Source: Gnetum montanum (Eukaryota; Streptophyta; Gnetopsida; Gnetales; Gnetaceae). Taken from it: 59,954 bases of DNA. This document shows positions 24,456-36,196 of the stretch, piece by piece. Position numbers and translations under genes: made by a program. Positions within the stretch are counted from its first letter, which is position 1, and the number at the start of each line of letters is the position of its first letter. Where the stretch lies: the NCBI GenBank assembly GCA_015680685.1, contig MNCI01007937.1, forward strand, positions 1,244,007 to 1,303,960, in the 5' to 3' direction. Below the pieces are notes generated by a model. It had not been told where the DNA came from. It made no database searches and saw nothing but the letters and a program-made list of their open reading frames with translations.

Positions 24456-27400
24456 AGTACATGGGAGAAAATTAGTTTTCCTTTGTGTCTACATGGACCT
24501 CATGATAATATTAAATGGTGTATCAACCTTGGTTGCCTAGATCTTGAGCCTGAGAGTCTTGTACACCACATAGCCTTAATAGAGAAACCTCTAGAATGGC
24601 CTAAAAACCTAGTCAAAACCTTTGACTTAGAAGTGGGAGACATAGTCGAAGATCCTCTAGTTGAGGTTCATGTTACAACACATAGTGGTAAGGAGAAACA
24701 CTTAACCTAAGTTCCTTATTAGAGCATTAATGTGTCCAAGACATCACCAAAGCATTATAGGAAAACATTAAGGTTTTTCCTAGTCATATGAAGATATGCC
24801 AAGCCTAGACACATGTCTAGTCTAGCATAACATCATACTGGATCCTAACATTAGACCAGTTAAGCAAAAAGTGTGCAAGATTAGAGCTGATTTGTAATTA
24901 GCAGTTCAAGATGAAATCTCAAAGCTCTACCAAGAAAGTTTCATTAAGTCTATCGATTACGAAAAATGGGTATCCAACATAGTCATAGTGCATAAGAAAA
25001 ATGGGAGTATCTATATTTGCATTGATTTTGAAGACCTAAATAAATCAACTATCAAGGATGACTTCTCTTTGCCTAATATTGATCAATTTATCGATACTAT
25101 AGCTGGACATGCCTTGTTGTCCTTTATGGATAGATTCTCAAGATATAACAAAATTAGGATCAACCTAGAGGACCAACTTAGCATGACCTTTATGACCCCA
25201 TGGGATGCTTTTTGTTATATCATGATGCCCTATAGCCTTAAGAACACTAGAGCAACATACCAGAGACCCATGACCTATATCTGTAGTGATTACATGTTAG
25301 GTTTGCTTAATGATTACATAGATGACATAGCCGTGAAGTTTAAGATAGCTTATGACCATGCTAATGACCTAGATCTTGTGCTTAAATGATGCCTCAAATA
25401 TGAGCTTAGGCTCAATCCAAAGAAGTGTGTCTTTAATGTCAAGACTAGTAAGATGCTTGGCTTTGTAGTCTCTGAAGCAGGGATACGTGTAGATCTTGAT
25501 AGGGTTAAGGCCATATGCAAATTGGTAGAACCTACCAACCTTAAAGAGCTTCAAGGATTACAAGGTAGATTATAGGTTATTCATAGGTTTATCACTATGC
25601 TTACGAATAATTTACAAATCATGCAACACTTGCTTGAGAAAGGAGTTCACTATGAGTGGATGGCTCAATACCAAGAGGCCTTTGAAAACCTTAAGCAAGA
25701 GTTGACACAACTATTGATAATCTATCCTTCACAAGAGGGTAAACCATTTTACATTTATTCCATCCTCTTTGATATACCCACTACCTCTCTACTTTGTTAG
25801 AAATGTGATGATAGAGAAAAAATACTTGAATACTACCTTAACCATGCATTAGTTGCTCACGAGACCTGATACACTGAAGTGGAAAAGTATTGTCTAGCAC
25901 TAGTCTTCTCCTTGAAGAAATGGAGACACTACCTCTTCAAAAGCCAAGTCAACATAATTTTCAAGGACAGCATACTTAGAGCCATAATGACCAACATCTA
26001 TGAAAGTAGTCGTATAGCCTAATGGAAAGCCATAATTGTAGGGTTCGACCTCCATTACATATCTTAGTCTTCAATAAAAGGTTAAGCTATAGCCATGCAA
26101 TTCATAGTTTCACCTATTAATGACCAAGAAACCATAGATCTTGAGTCCCCTGATGAATACATTAACACAGTTAGCCAAGTGCTTAAGGATAATGAAGCAA
26201 TCATGAACTTCAATGGAGCTTCAACCACCCATGGCACTAGTGCTACTACCATCATAACATTCCCATCTGGTGAAACCCAACCCTTTCCCTATCAAAGGGA
26301 TGATGGAAGCTCATGACTTGGGAATTAGACACCTAGCCATCAAAGGTGATTCACAACTTGTGGTTAACCAAGTAAACGAAGTCTATGCATGCAAAGCTAA
26401 GCATTTACAGCCTTATTATGATCTAGGAAAGTAATTATTACAACAATTTGTGGATGTTGATATCCAACACATACCAAAAATAAAAATTTCATAGTTGATG
26501 CAATTGCAACATAAGCCCTTGGTGTGACACCAGATGTGTTTAGCAAGTTATCCACCTTAACCATGGATTACGCTACTCCCATCACACAGAACATTGAGGA
26601 TACTTTTATGGTCATCATTCATACTTCTCCTCCTAAGGAGTGGTATGAAAATATCAAATATTACCTTATGCATGGGGAGTCCTCACAAGGCCTAACCACT
26701 TCTCAAAAGGATGGCATACACAAGCAATTGAAGCAATATGTCATCATAGGTGATAACACATTATGTTGACGATCCTATGATGGCATACTCCTAAAGTGCT
26801 TAAGTAAAACCAAAGACAAAATAGTCCTAGAGGAGGTTCACAAGGTATTTTTTTGGAGGACATATAGGACCTAAATCCATGGCCGCTAATATTAGATGAT
26901 TAGGCTACTATTAGCCTCATATGGAAAATGACTGTCTAGAAAAGGTTAAGGAATTAACACATGCCAACGATATAGCAACCTAATACATGTATCACCAACT
27001 GAGCTACATGTAACCTAGATAATTTGGCCATTTCAACTATGGGGGTTGGATATCATTGGACCCATAACACCTAAATCTACCATAGGGAATAGCTTCATCA
27101 TCACTACAACCGAACACTTTAGCAAGTGGGTTGAGGTTATTCCCCTAATGAAGATTGCATTTGAACAAGTTTCCAAATTTATCCTAGATAACATTATAGC
27201 TTGTTTTAGCATACCCATGACCATAGTTACAGACAATGGACCTCAATTCAGTAGCCAAGAAACCAAGGATTTTTGTCACAACCTACGCATTAAGCATTCT
27301 TTCTTGTCACCTAACTACCCTTAAGCCAATGAACAAGCAAAAGCAAGCAACAAGGCCATCATCAACTTGGTCAAGAAGATGCTCAATAATAGCTTGTGAA

Positions 27401-27884
27401 AGTGGCATGAGTAACTTGTCCATGCACTATGGGCATATAGAACAACCTATCACATGGCGACCAACATGACCCCTTATAGCCTTGTTTATGATTCTAAAGC
27501 ATTTTTACCTCTTGAATTACAGGTGTCATTTCTTTAAGTAGTCTTGACTGACTTCATCAATAATGAGCAAAGTAAGGAGTTGTGGACAACAACCCCAAAT
27601 TCGATGGAGGAGAACCATATGCAAGTGCTTGCTCACATCGAGCACTATCAAGAGAGGTAGAAGTGACAACATCATCATGACTTGACCATGCACAAGATCA
27701 AGGAAGGTGACCTAGTCCTCAAGGCCATCTCTGAGCATGCAAAGAAATTCTCAACCAACTAGGAAGGGTCCCATTTCTTATCACTCGAGCCAATGGGAAT
27801 AGAGCATTTAGAATAGCTGACATGGATGGGAATGAGCTAACTAATATGATCAACCATTCCTATCTAAAGACATACTACATGTAG
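24453..27884 (+). pseudogene. pol: Tat-like pol of element B: RT, two RNase H domains, integrase
   Basis: The order is conserved N-terminal segment (CLDLEPESLVHHIALIEKP), RT with ICIDFEDLNKS and the catalytic YIDD at 25315-25326, RNase H (HALVAHE near 25845), second RNase H (FNGAS near 26211, GDSQL near 26350), then integrase. The integrase H2C2-like segment is near 26860. Its core runs from MDIIGPITPKS (27046) through TDNGPQF (27228-27248) to QAKASNK near 27325. In that last motif the catalytic Glu is Lys (AAA), whereas A2 keeps Glu. A C-terminal GPY/F-like part ends at 27884. Many TAG/TAA/TGA stops and frameshifts make it inactive. The whole pol is 3.4 kb, normal for a Tat-lineage element. 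Confidence 0.88.
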
Positions 27885-27917
27885 CTAACAAATCATCCAC
27901 AAGTGAACGTACTTTCA

Positions 27918-28011
27918 CTGGTCCACTATAACCTTAAATTGGCAACACGGTCTACTAGGGCCTTAAATTGGTGCCATGGCCCACCACAGCCTTAAACTAG
28001 TGACATTGGTG
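27918..28011 (+). repeat. Minisatellite-like repeat downstream of pol (element B)
   Basis: Three units (GGTCCACTATAACCTTAAA, GGTCTACTAGGGCCTTAAA, GGCCCACCACAGCCTTAAA). It is colinear with 10843-10910 in element A. Confidence 0.8.
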
Positions 28012-28122
28012 ACCTAGATAGCCTAATTCTCATGTGGCCTGTATGCATTGTAGTGTTATAATATGTAGTGGTGTTTTGTATTCTTTGTCAATAGCTCTTG
28101 AATCAATCCTTTAGGCATCAAC

Positions 28123-28131
28123 AAAGAGGGG
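28123..28131 (+). other. Polypurine tract of element B
   Basis: AAAGAGGGG directly precedes the right LTR at 28136, as at 11031-11039 in element A. Confidence 0.7.
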
Positions 28132-28135
28132 TTAT

Positions 28136-28996
28136 TAAAACACCATAAAATTTTATATGTTATAACCAATCTTCATCATGTAGCTTTCACCCCATAAAAC
28201 CCAAGGTAAACTTTCATTGTAAATGTGAAAATTGTAATCCATAATGGACAATTTCACATACTTTATACTTTTGGGGCTGAAAATGCCTCATAAGTGGTCA
28301 AAGCCTCATTCCCCAAGTGAAAAAAGTTACCTGGTATCTATATTTTGGCTTGGAGGGTCAAAATGTCTTTTGGAATGCCCAAAAAGGTAATTTGATGCAT
28401 TTTATGGGGGGGGGTATGCATTTTTCTACACTAGAAAAACCTACAGGAGTGTAGATCTCACCTACCCCCAACATGGAAGGATGGGGGGTTTGGAAACTTT
28501 TCCTTCCATCAATGTGGAGACCAAATGCACAACTTGAAAACTTTTCCCCAGCTTTTTCCCCCCCCCCCCAACCCCCTTCCCAATGTGAAAGTTTCTCTCT
28601 AGCCTAGAAACTTTCCCCCCAGCTTGAAAAATTTCTCCCTATCCTAGAAAGTTTCACCCCCAACGTGGAAGCCACAAGGAGAAAAATTCATGAATTCATG
28701 CACTTCAACATTAACCATCCACTTCAATAAGCATGGTGAAGAGCTCAATGTGGAAGATTCATCTCCAACATGGAAGGTGTGTCTCAATTACTATTTATAG
28801 TAAATAGAGCAGCCATGGAGGGAGGCACTTACTATGTATAGTAATCCCCCTTAATTTGGGCACCTATCTCACCTAGATTTGCAACCAATTTGCAATCATT
28901 TTTCAGCCAAATTTGTAGTCGTTTCATAGCCAATTTGCAATTCCATGCATGGCCCAAAGATCCTATAAAAGCCAACCTCAAGCACCATTTATGGTT
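28136..28996 (+). mobile_element. Right LTR of element B, left piece
   Basis: It aligns with 11044 to about 11950 of the shared LTR. The usual TG start is TA here. It contains a TATA box at 28964-28971 and a run of ten C at 28561-28570. The LTR is interrupted after CACCATTTATGGTT by insertion N1 and resumes at 36197. Confidence 0.85.
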
Positions 28997-29962
28997 TTAT
29001 GAGTGGCAAGGTACCCCTACACTCAACCATATGAAACGAGCGTAGCATGCATGATCCAGTCGAACTCTGCAGACTAAATGCCTAAACGCCCCATGGAACA
29101 CTTGGGGTTAATCATTTGTTGTCTTCCCAGACTTACTTGTTGTTGTCACGGTGTATGATTAAGTAAGTCCGAGGTATATGATTTTTATGGTCTTTTCTGG
29201 TTTTTCTCCTATGCTAAGAGTGAAGGGTTGAGAAAGCTAACTAACTCTAACTAAGGACCTAAGTCTAAATTAACTAGCGTCAGCATCTATTCCCACTTAC
29301 CGTACACATCCTGAACTATGAAACTTTGGCTACCAAATGCTAATCATTACTGGGATCACCACACATAACGCACGTGCTCGAAGTGGTCATACTGAGGCAC
29401 TTAACTAGCCTAAACGTGATGAGCAGTTGATTTCTTGACTAGCCGTACACACCCGTAGATGCTCGTAATCAAGTCGTACTCATCCCGTATTCTAAGAGTT
29501 GAGGGTGAGAGAATCTAATCACGATGAGTAGCCAATTCCTTAGTTAGCCGTACACATTCGTCAATGCTTGTAACCAGGTCGTACTCATGCCACACTAATG
29601 TAGGTAATAAATAACATGTAAAAAATAACATGAAATAAACCTATTTCATGCACTGCAAGGTTTATCCACAAAGCTCGTCTTTATTGCCATACACAACTTG
29701 CGTTCGGGTACAAAGCTGCTCGAATAAAGATCCGTTCACTTAGGGACTCCTACTGCAGGCACATGGAAAATATTCTATCTCTGGAGTGATTAAACTGCCA
29801 GATCTTTGCTACGTCTAGCCTAGGATGAGAAATGAGGGGAGTGCCGCTTCTTATTTATAGATTTGGTGGTGGACCGCGATATCGCATACGCACTATCGTA
29901 GGGGATGACGCAATATCGCGACGGCCACGATATCATGGCCCATGCGATATCGCGTCTCATCA
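28997..29962 (-). repeat. 3' LTR of N1
   Basis: 966 bp, TG...CA type on the minus strand, very similar to 35236-36196. It has a TATA box at 29851-29859 (minus) and an AATAAAG-like polyadenylation signal. The first positions TGATGAG read TTATGAG in plus orientation because of one substitution. The end nearest the polypurine tract carries a cluster of GATATCGC-type palindromes. Confidence 0.88.
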
Positions 29963-31980
29963 TACCCCCATGACTGAATGAAAACTCGTCCTCGAGCCCC
30001 TTACAATAATATCAAGAAGGTATGGAATTATTGAGGAAAATGGAACTAATGGGATGACATGTGAACAGATCATTATTACAAGACTTGACAAAACTAGTGT
30101 TCATGACAACAAGGATGAACACCTTATTACAATGACATCAGGCCTTTGTTGGCAACTTGAGAGAAAGAGAGAGATAGAAAAAAGTGTTGTTGCTGCCAAC
30201 GCCAAGATTGTGCCTTCGTTGTCCATCCGTAAGCACGCCATCGATCTTACTCCTTGCATAGCTGCTTCAAGGTTATTCCATTCCAAGTGTTTGCTCCAGA
30301 TCCAATCCATTGTTTGCATGTCCACCATCTACACACACAACACAATCATATATTAGCAAAGGTAATTGAATCATCATGTAATTGATACCTTGCTTCGGTG
30401 TAAACTCATTGGCTAGGTTGTGGTATGGCTGATATGGATCTAGGAATATGTTACTGATGACTATCGAAGGTGTAGGGGTAAGGAAGCAAATCAAAAATTT
30501 CGGGGCTGGGAGAAAATCAAAAAAATCAGGCCTCATACCCCCATGACTAATCACAAACCTCCGGTAGCGTTATAATGGAAAAAGAAAAGGAGTAAGAAAG
30601 ATAGGTAAAAAGGGACAACTGAAAACATCAATGAAATGGATGTCAAGATGGTAATGAACAAAATAAAATTAATTGCAAAATGTTAAGGGAAAGAATTTAA
30701 CTAATGCTTCAAAGAGGAATGTCAGTGGGTCCTTCCCAAAGCAGGCTCATGCCTTTAATGCCCTGACAAACCCACATTCAAAGAGTTTGTAGGCTCTGGG
30801 AATGTCATCTGGAACAAGAGTTAAAGTCTTAACCACAAGCGTTTACCAAAAAGAAAACAATGCATCAACTAAAATATACACACTAATGATACAATCGGCA
30901 ATGAGGTGAACAATGGAGAGAAGGATGGAGAGAAGAAAATGGAATGGAATCCCAAGAACAAGGTGGTGTACAGCCCCTTGTGTGTTGCATGATTAATGTG
31001 ACTTGGCAAGTCTCATTCTAGCTCTGGCCTCAAACCAACCACTTCCAATGACTTCACATTAATGCATTCAGCTAAACCATCCACTTGGACAACAAGGATG
31101 CACTCCAAAGAGCCACCACTATTCTGATGAAACAAAGGAGAGAATGGGAAGTGAGAAGGGCCTTAGTTAGAGGGAACACTTTTGGTTCCATAACTAGTGC
31201 TTGTAGCCCAAATTTTATTTTGTCTAAGGGGTGTGCTTTGAATTCTCACTTAGTTTTTTTTTTTTTTTTGTGTTTTTATGTGTGAGAACCACACCATGCA
31301 AAGACTTCTTATTTTTATTGTCTCAACTTCCAAAAGTTGGGGAACATCGAAATGGCAAGAAAACTCAAGAAGAAAACATCCAAGAATCCAAGAGAATGAC
31401 AAACACAAAAGCATCAAGTTCCCTTGAAGTCACACCCTTTGCAATCCTTGAGTCCTTCCTTAGTTTGAAAAATGCCCAGTCACCAATTTGTTTAAGTTCT
31501 TATTAGAAGGGACTGTACATTTCCAAGCCGAGGAAACCATAGAAATTGGTGAATGGATGGATGAAGTGATCTCATTGCCTACCATATCAAAAGAGACATA
31601 CCTTAGTATCAACATTGTGACTTAAAGGTAAAAACCAAACATTAACAATCAATATGAAAACAATTCATACCATCATGAAGAATGCTTATTATGGGACAAA
31701 CTTACATGGTGGAACACACACACACACAAAAATTGAAAAAGTATAACGATGTTGTAAAACAAAAACTAGAAAAGTTAAAGAAATTTGTAAAACAAAAATT
31801 AGAAATGTTAAAGAAATTTGTAAAACAAAAATATTTAAGACAAAAACTTTGTAAAACAAAAATGTGTAAAACAAAAATCGAAAAAAGAACTGAGGGCCCC
31901 ATGTGATTAGCATAGGTGGCCATCTCCCCCATGACTGAGTTGTAAGGGAGAGATCCGAAATAATGAACGCCTGTTTGAAT
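29963..31980 (-). other. 3' untranslated or env-position region of N1
   Basis: About 2 kb between the deleted pol and the 3' LTR. It is homologous to 44298-46240 of element D. It starts on the LTR side with TACCCCCATGACTGAATG, whose complement is the polypurine tract, preceded by the conserved GAGGACGAGTTTTCATT. Open frames such as 30054-30356 (plus) and 30101-30328 (minus) are short and not shared with D, so I do not call a gene. It holds a GAGAGAGAGA run, a T11 run near 31254 and a (CA)n run near 31716. Confidence 0.6.
31757..31877 (-). repeat. 33-bp tandem repeat in N1
   Basis: Units of AAAACAAAAATTAGAAATG plus TTAAAGAAATTTGT repeat two full times and then decay into shorter AAAACAAAAAT pieces. 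Element D has a weaker version at 46085-46155. It lies in noncoding DNA; the Lys-rich open frame on the plus strand is a by-product of the repeat. Confidence 0.8.
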
Positions 31981-32158
31981 TTCGTAAAAGTGCCCAACTT
32001 CTCCTAATTGATGATCTTAGATTAAGAGATGGAAGTTGGCAATGCTCATGTTCCAATGTGTCTATGCCTTCGTTGTTGGCATGGGTTTCCTCAGTTCGTT
32101 CCATGCATATATTTTTGCTCCTGCTAGTAGCTGTCAACAACAGCATGTCTACTACTTC

Positions 32159-32700
32159 TTATGTGGTTGCTACATACAGGCATCTTTGTTGTAAAGTTTC
32201 AGGGGCACACCTGTTACATGGAGGCATTTCCTCCATGTCATCACCCGATGAATCATTGTATGTGATGCATGGAACTTTCCTCTTCTCAATCTTTCCACAT
32301 ATGTTTATCTTAGATATTTCCAAGGAAAAATCATGGATCCTAAGGCATGCATCTACTGTACTTAGCCATGCCCCTCCCATTATAATTGGGAAGTCCCCTT
32401 CATTGTTGTTAACTTCGATCACCAGAAAATTAGCTGGGTAAGACCAACCACACATAGTGGTAATAACATCCTCCACCAATCCTAATGGAATGGTGATGGA
32501 CTGGTCTACCAGCTCTAGTTGAATGTTGCTCTTCTTAAGTTGGGGCAGGTTCCAGGCATGATACATCTCTTGTGAAATTAAGTTAACTCCGAAACTTGAG
32601 TCTAGAAGAGCCCTATGTGGTTCATTTTCGGCAATCTGTAAATAGCTTAAGGGACTCCCAGGGTCAGTTAGTTTCTTGGGAAGCTAGCCTGCCTTGATCT
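32159..32700 (-). pseudogene. pro: Athila-like protease region of N1
   Basis: The frame (minus) contains LDSSFGVNLISQEMY near 32,600, then LELVDQSITIPLGLVEDV and FPIIMGGAWLSTVDA. The order matches retroviral-type aspartic proteases of plant Ty3/gypsy elements. The active-site D-S/L-G-S motif, kept as LDLGSGVNL in element D, is DSSF here, so the protease is probably dead. It is in the same frame as the C-terminal part of gag. A 135-codon stretch (32566-32159) is uninterrupted. Confidence 0.8.
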
Positions 32701-32743
32701 AGTCAGTTACGGTATGCGTTAAAATAATCGTATGCGTTAAGCT

Positions 32744-35200
32744 CTAATTTTGGACGGAAGGGTGCTCCGAAGTGTTAGATGGTGGAGGAGTGTACATGGC
32801 CCCAACCGCTTGTTGTTGCGAGAGTTTGTCTAGGCTTTTGGTTCTAAAGTAAGATCTTCTCTTTTTACAGTTGTCAGAACCAGCAGCAGGCTGGATATTT
32901 ATAGCTCTCACAGCATGATGTTGCTGTGGTTGAGGAGGAAGTTCCCCTTGCATTGTTGGAGCAAGAGGTGTTACGGGAACTACTTGTGGTGGAAGAGGTG
33001 CGGATGGATTAGGAGCATGGTGTGGGTATGGAGTGTCACCCAGAGGAGAAGGAGTCCTTCTGAAGTACTCCCAATCTTGGTAGTGACGGTTGGGGGTTGT
33101 GTGATCCATAAAGTCATTTGGAGAAATCAGCTGCTACACATAATAACCATAAGGATCGAGCTGCCGGTAAGGGTACTGTTGTGTTGGCGATGGCATCCCC
33201 CATGACTGTGGGTATTTCCACTACTGATGCTATCTGATGGACTATGGTGGAGTTCCACTTGGATAATACGTTAGTGGTTGGTGGAACTGCCTTGGGTTAC
33301 CTTGTGGATAAGGTAACCTTCGGGGTGTTTGTCGTTGATTGAGTCTTGGATTTAGCACATACACCCCAGACTCCTGTAGATGTGAGATAACTGGGCAACA
33401 TCCCTTAGGATGTTCATAGTAGTAGACCTCACATCCACTATCATCATCTATGTCAGAATCTACAGCCACATCAGAGTTAGTGATTTTTCCCTTACCCTTG
33501 TTATGTGCAAGGATTAAATTTCTCCACTTTTTCTTACCTTTGTCACTACTTTGTTCTACCTTAGACTCTTCTACAATTTTTAAGATAGTTTCAATTTTAG
33601 AGTCTAGGAACTCCATACGTTGTCTACCTTAGTTGCTATTTCTGTTGTTAATTTTTGGATTGGCAAGATTTTCTGGTTCACCAACTCTTCGAGTGGTGAC
33701 TCATCCTCTTCATCACAAAATTTCACTCCCTTCTTTCGAAGGGAAGCATCGCGGTTGTACTCTTCTGCACTTTCCCTTTTGCGTAGCTCACCTTCTTCAT
33801 TTGCTACTTCCTCCAACAAGTTTTGCACTTCATGGGCTCTAAGTTTTGAGAGTCTCCCTTTAGCGTAAGTTCCAAGGGTTCTTCTAGTTTCATTCCTTAG
33901 CCCATCCACAATGTGGCAAAGTTGATCCCGCTGAGCATACCCATGGCCCAGGCAACAATGTAACAATGTGTAATAGCAAGCCATGGCAACATCCAAGGGT
34001 TTGTGTGTACCTTGCTTCCAGCCTTGGATCTGCTTACGCANNNNNNNNNNNNNNNNNNNNNNNNNNNNNNNNNNNNNNNNNNNNNNNNNNNNNNNNNNNN
34101 NNNNNNNNNNNNNNNNNNNNNNNNNNNNNNNNNNNNNNNNNNNNNNNNNNNNNNNNNNNNNNNNNNNNNNNNNNNNNNNNNNNNNNNNNNNNNNNNNNNN
34201 NNNNNNNNNNNNNNNNNNNNNNNNNNNNNNNNNNNNNNNNNNNNNNNNNNNNNNNNNNNNNNNCCTGTGATGTCTGTGTTGTTCCCTACTCTCCCTACGT
34301 CCTTGCCCTTGTCCTCTCTCTCGACTTTCCTGTCGAGGTCTTTCGTCCTTTTTACTTTTATCCTCACCTTTGTGTTCATGGTGGCTATGCCTAGATGTGG
34401 AAGGAGAGGATGAGTGATGTGAAGAAGGGGAAGAAGAAGGGGAACCATCGTCATGGCGATGTTTCTTACCTTCTCTTTGGTTGCTACGGCCCCGATCGTG
34501 GTGACGATCTAAGTGCCTGTCCTTAGCATGAGTGGTTGTTCCTTCTGTGAATAGCTGAAGTTCACGGGCATCAGAACCAAGGATATGCATCGTTGATCAT
34601 AGGTTCTGATACCTTTCCTCCTCACCATCGTTAGGAGGGGGAACATCATTTGTTAAAGAACCCATGATAAGGGGTTCCTCATCTCCTATTTCGCTAAGGA
34701 CGTGTGGGGCTTTGCCCTTCAGAAAAGCATGTTGACTCTCCTGCCTTAAGTCTCTCATACGTTGGGCATCTGTGGGATAATAATCCCTCATGTTAAAATC
34801 TTCCGCAACGTATTCCACAAAATGTTCTTGCATGCCAATCTGTGCCAAGGCATGAAAAAGCATGCAAGAGATTGATCGATCAGGGGGTAACATAATGTTA
34901 CCTTGCAAATCTCTCCACCACAATTGTTTGTCCTAATGGAGAATAAAAATAGAGTCTGGAATATACTCATCGAGATGAGTATATGTCATCTTATATTTTT
35001 TAGGACTTGGTTGATTTTGGTTATGTGTTTTATGTTGCCGATTGTCTCATGTGTGGTCCTTAGGTGGTGAGTTGCTCTTATGAGAAGAAGGAATTTTTAT
35101 TGGTGTGCTAATTTCACCATTATATAATTTTTCTCTTGATTAACCCGAAGGTTCGTTAAGGCTCACAATGATGTGAGTGATATCCCTTATGTTCTATATG
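32744..35200 (-). pseudogene. gag: Athila-like gag of N1, nearly open
   Basis: From about 34923 to 33604 one frame is open except for one stop near 34597. It starts with WWRDLQGNIMLPPDRSISC. The middle is a His/Arg/Ser-rich segment (34,300-34,560, for example RHLDRHHDRGRSNQ). A capsid-like region follows, with GHGYAQRDQLCHIVDGLRNE and a coiled-coil-prone LLEEVANEEGELRKRESAEE. A frameshift near 33,612 moves the rest (33242-33616, then 32744-33109) to another frame, with a Pro/Gln-rich tail. A gap of 223 N (34041-34263) lies inside the capsid region, so length there is uncertain. It is homologous to gag of D and N3. The role would be particle formation. Confidence 0.82.
34041..34263. other. Assembly gap (223 N) in N1 gag
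   Basis: The gap lies inside an otherwise open gag frame. Both flanks read in the same frame only if the gap length is right, so the N count may be approximate. Confidence 0.95.
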
Positions 35201-35215
35201 ACACACAAATACTTA

Positions 35216-35235
35216 TTCCCTGGTAATGGTGTCAA
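35216..35235 (-). other. Primer binding site of N1 (Asp-tRNA type)
   Basis: On the minus strand TTGACACCATTACCAGGGAA directly follows the 5' LTR. It fits the plant Asp-tRNA site TGGCGCCGTTGCCGGGGA typical of Athila elements, with CpG sites changed to CA or TG. Confidence 0.8.
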
Positions 35236-36196
35236 TGATGAGTGGCAAGGTACCCCTACACTCAACCATACAAAATGAGCGTAGCACGCGTGATCCGGTC
35301 AAACTCCGTAGACTAAATGCCTAAATGCCCCATGGAACACTTGGGGTTAATCATTCGTTGTCTTCCCAGACTTACTTGTTGTTGTCATGGTGTATGGTTA
35401 AGTAAGTCCAAGGTATATGATTTTTATGATCTTTTCTGGTTTTTCTCCTATGCTAAGAGTGAAGGGTTGAGAAAGCTAACTAACTCTAATTAACTAGCAT
35501 CAGCATCTATTCCCACTTACCATACACACCCTGAACTATGCAACTGTGGCTACCAAACACTAATCATTACTGGGATCACCACACGTAACGCACATGCTCG
35601 AAGTGGTCGTACTGAGGCACTTAACTAGCCCAAACATGATGAGCAGCTGATTCCTTAACTAGCCGTACACACCCGTAGATGCTCGTAATCAAGTCGTACT
35701 CATCCCGTATTCTAAGAGTTGAGGGTAAGAGAATCTAATCGCGATGAGTAGCCAATTCCTTAGTTAGCCGTACACATTCGTCAATGCTTGTAACCAGGTC
35801 GTACTCATGCCACACTAATGTAGGTAATAAATAACATGTAAAAAATAACATGAAATAAACCTATTTCATGCACTGCAAGGTTTATCCACAAAGCTCGTCT
35901 TTATTGCCATACACAACTTGCGTTCAGGTACAAAGCTGCTCGAATAAAGATCCGTTCACTTAGGGACTCCTACTGCAGGCACATGGAAAATATTCTATCT
36001 CTGGAGTGATTAAACTGCCAGATCTTTGCTACGTCTAGCCTAGGATGAGAAATGAGGGGAGTGCCGCCTCTTATTTATAGATTTGGCGGTGGACCGCGAT
36101 ATCGCGTACGCGCTATCGTAGGGGATGACGCAATATCGCGACGGCCGCAATATCGCATATGTGATATCACAGCCCATGCGATATCGCATCTCATCA
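35236..36196 (-). repeat. 5' LTR of N1
   Basis: 961 bp, bounded by TGATGAG and CTCATCA in plus orientation. It has a TATA box at 36071-36079 (minus) and a GATATCGC cluster at 36090-36196 including the 12-bp palindrome CGCGATATCGCG at 36095-36106. It closely matches 28997-29962. Confidence 0.9.
36071..36079 (-). promoter_or_regulatory. TATA box in the 5' LTR of N1
   Basis: TATAAATAA on the minus strand, followed by GAGGCGG. The same TATAAATAAG occurs in the LTRs of D (58953-58961) and N3 (51142-51150). It lies just downstream of the GATATCGC palindrome cluster, so that cluster occupies the promoter-proximal U3. Confidence 0.6.

Larger units (their letters stand above)
28997..36196 (-). mobile_element. 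N1: non-autonomous Athila-like LTR retrotransposon nested in the LTR of B
   Basis: A complete 7.2-kb element on the minus strand. Its LTRs lie at 35236-36196 and 28997-29962, its PBS at 35216-35235 and its polypurine tract at 29963-29971. Flanks TGGTT (28992-28996) and TGGGT (36197-36201) form a probable 5-bp target duplication with one change. Coding capacity is gag plus protease only. The protease-proximal sequence runs at about 31,980-32,050 directly into the 3' region that in element D lies beyond integrase, so RT, RNase H and integrase were deleted. It would need enzymes from a full relative such as D. Confidence 0.88.

Noticed and set aside
31682-31906. Lys-rich open frame resembling a coiled coil
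   Set aside because: It is produced by a 33-bp AAAACAAAAATTAG-type tandem repeat in noncoding DNA of N1 and is on the wrong strand for that element.
33966-34413. Long plus-strand open frames across 33966-34413
   Set aside because: They are shadows of the minus-strand gag of N1, and most of their length is the N gap.
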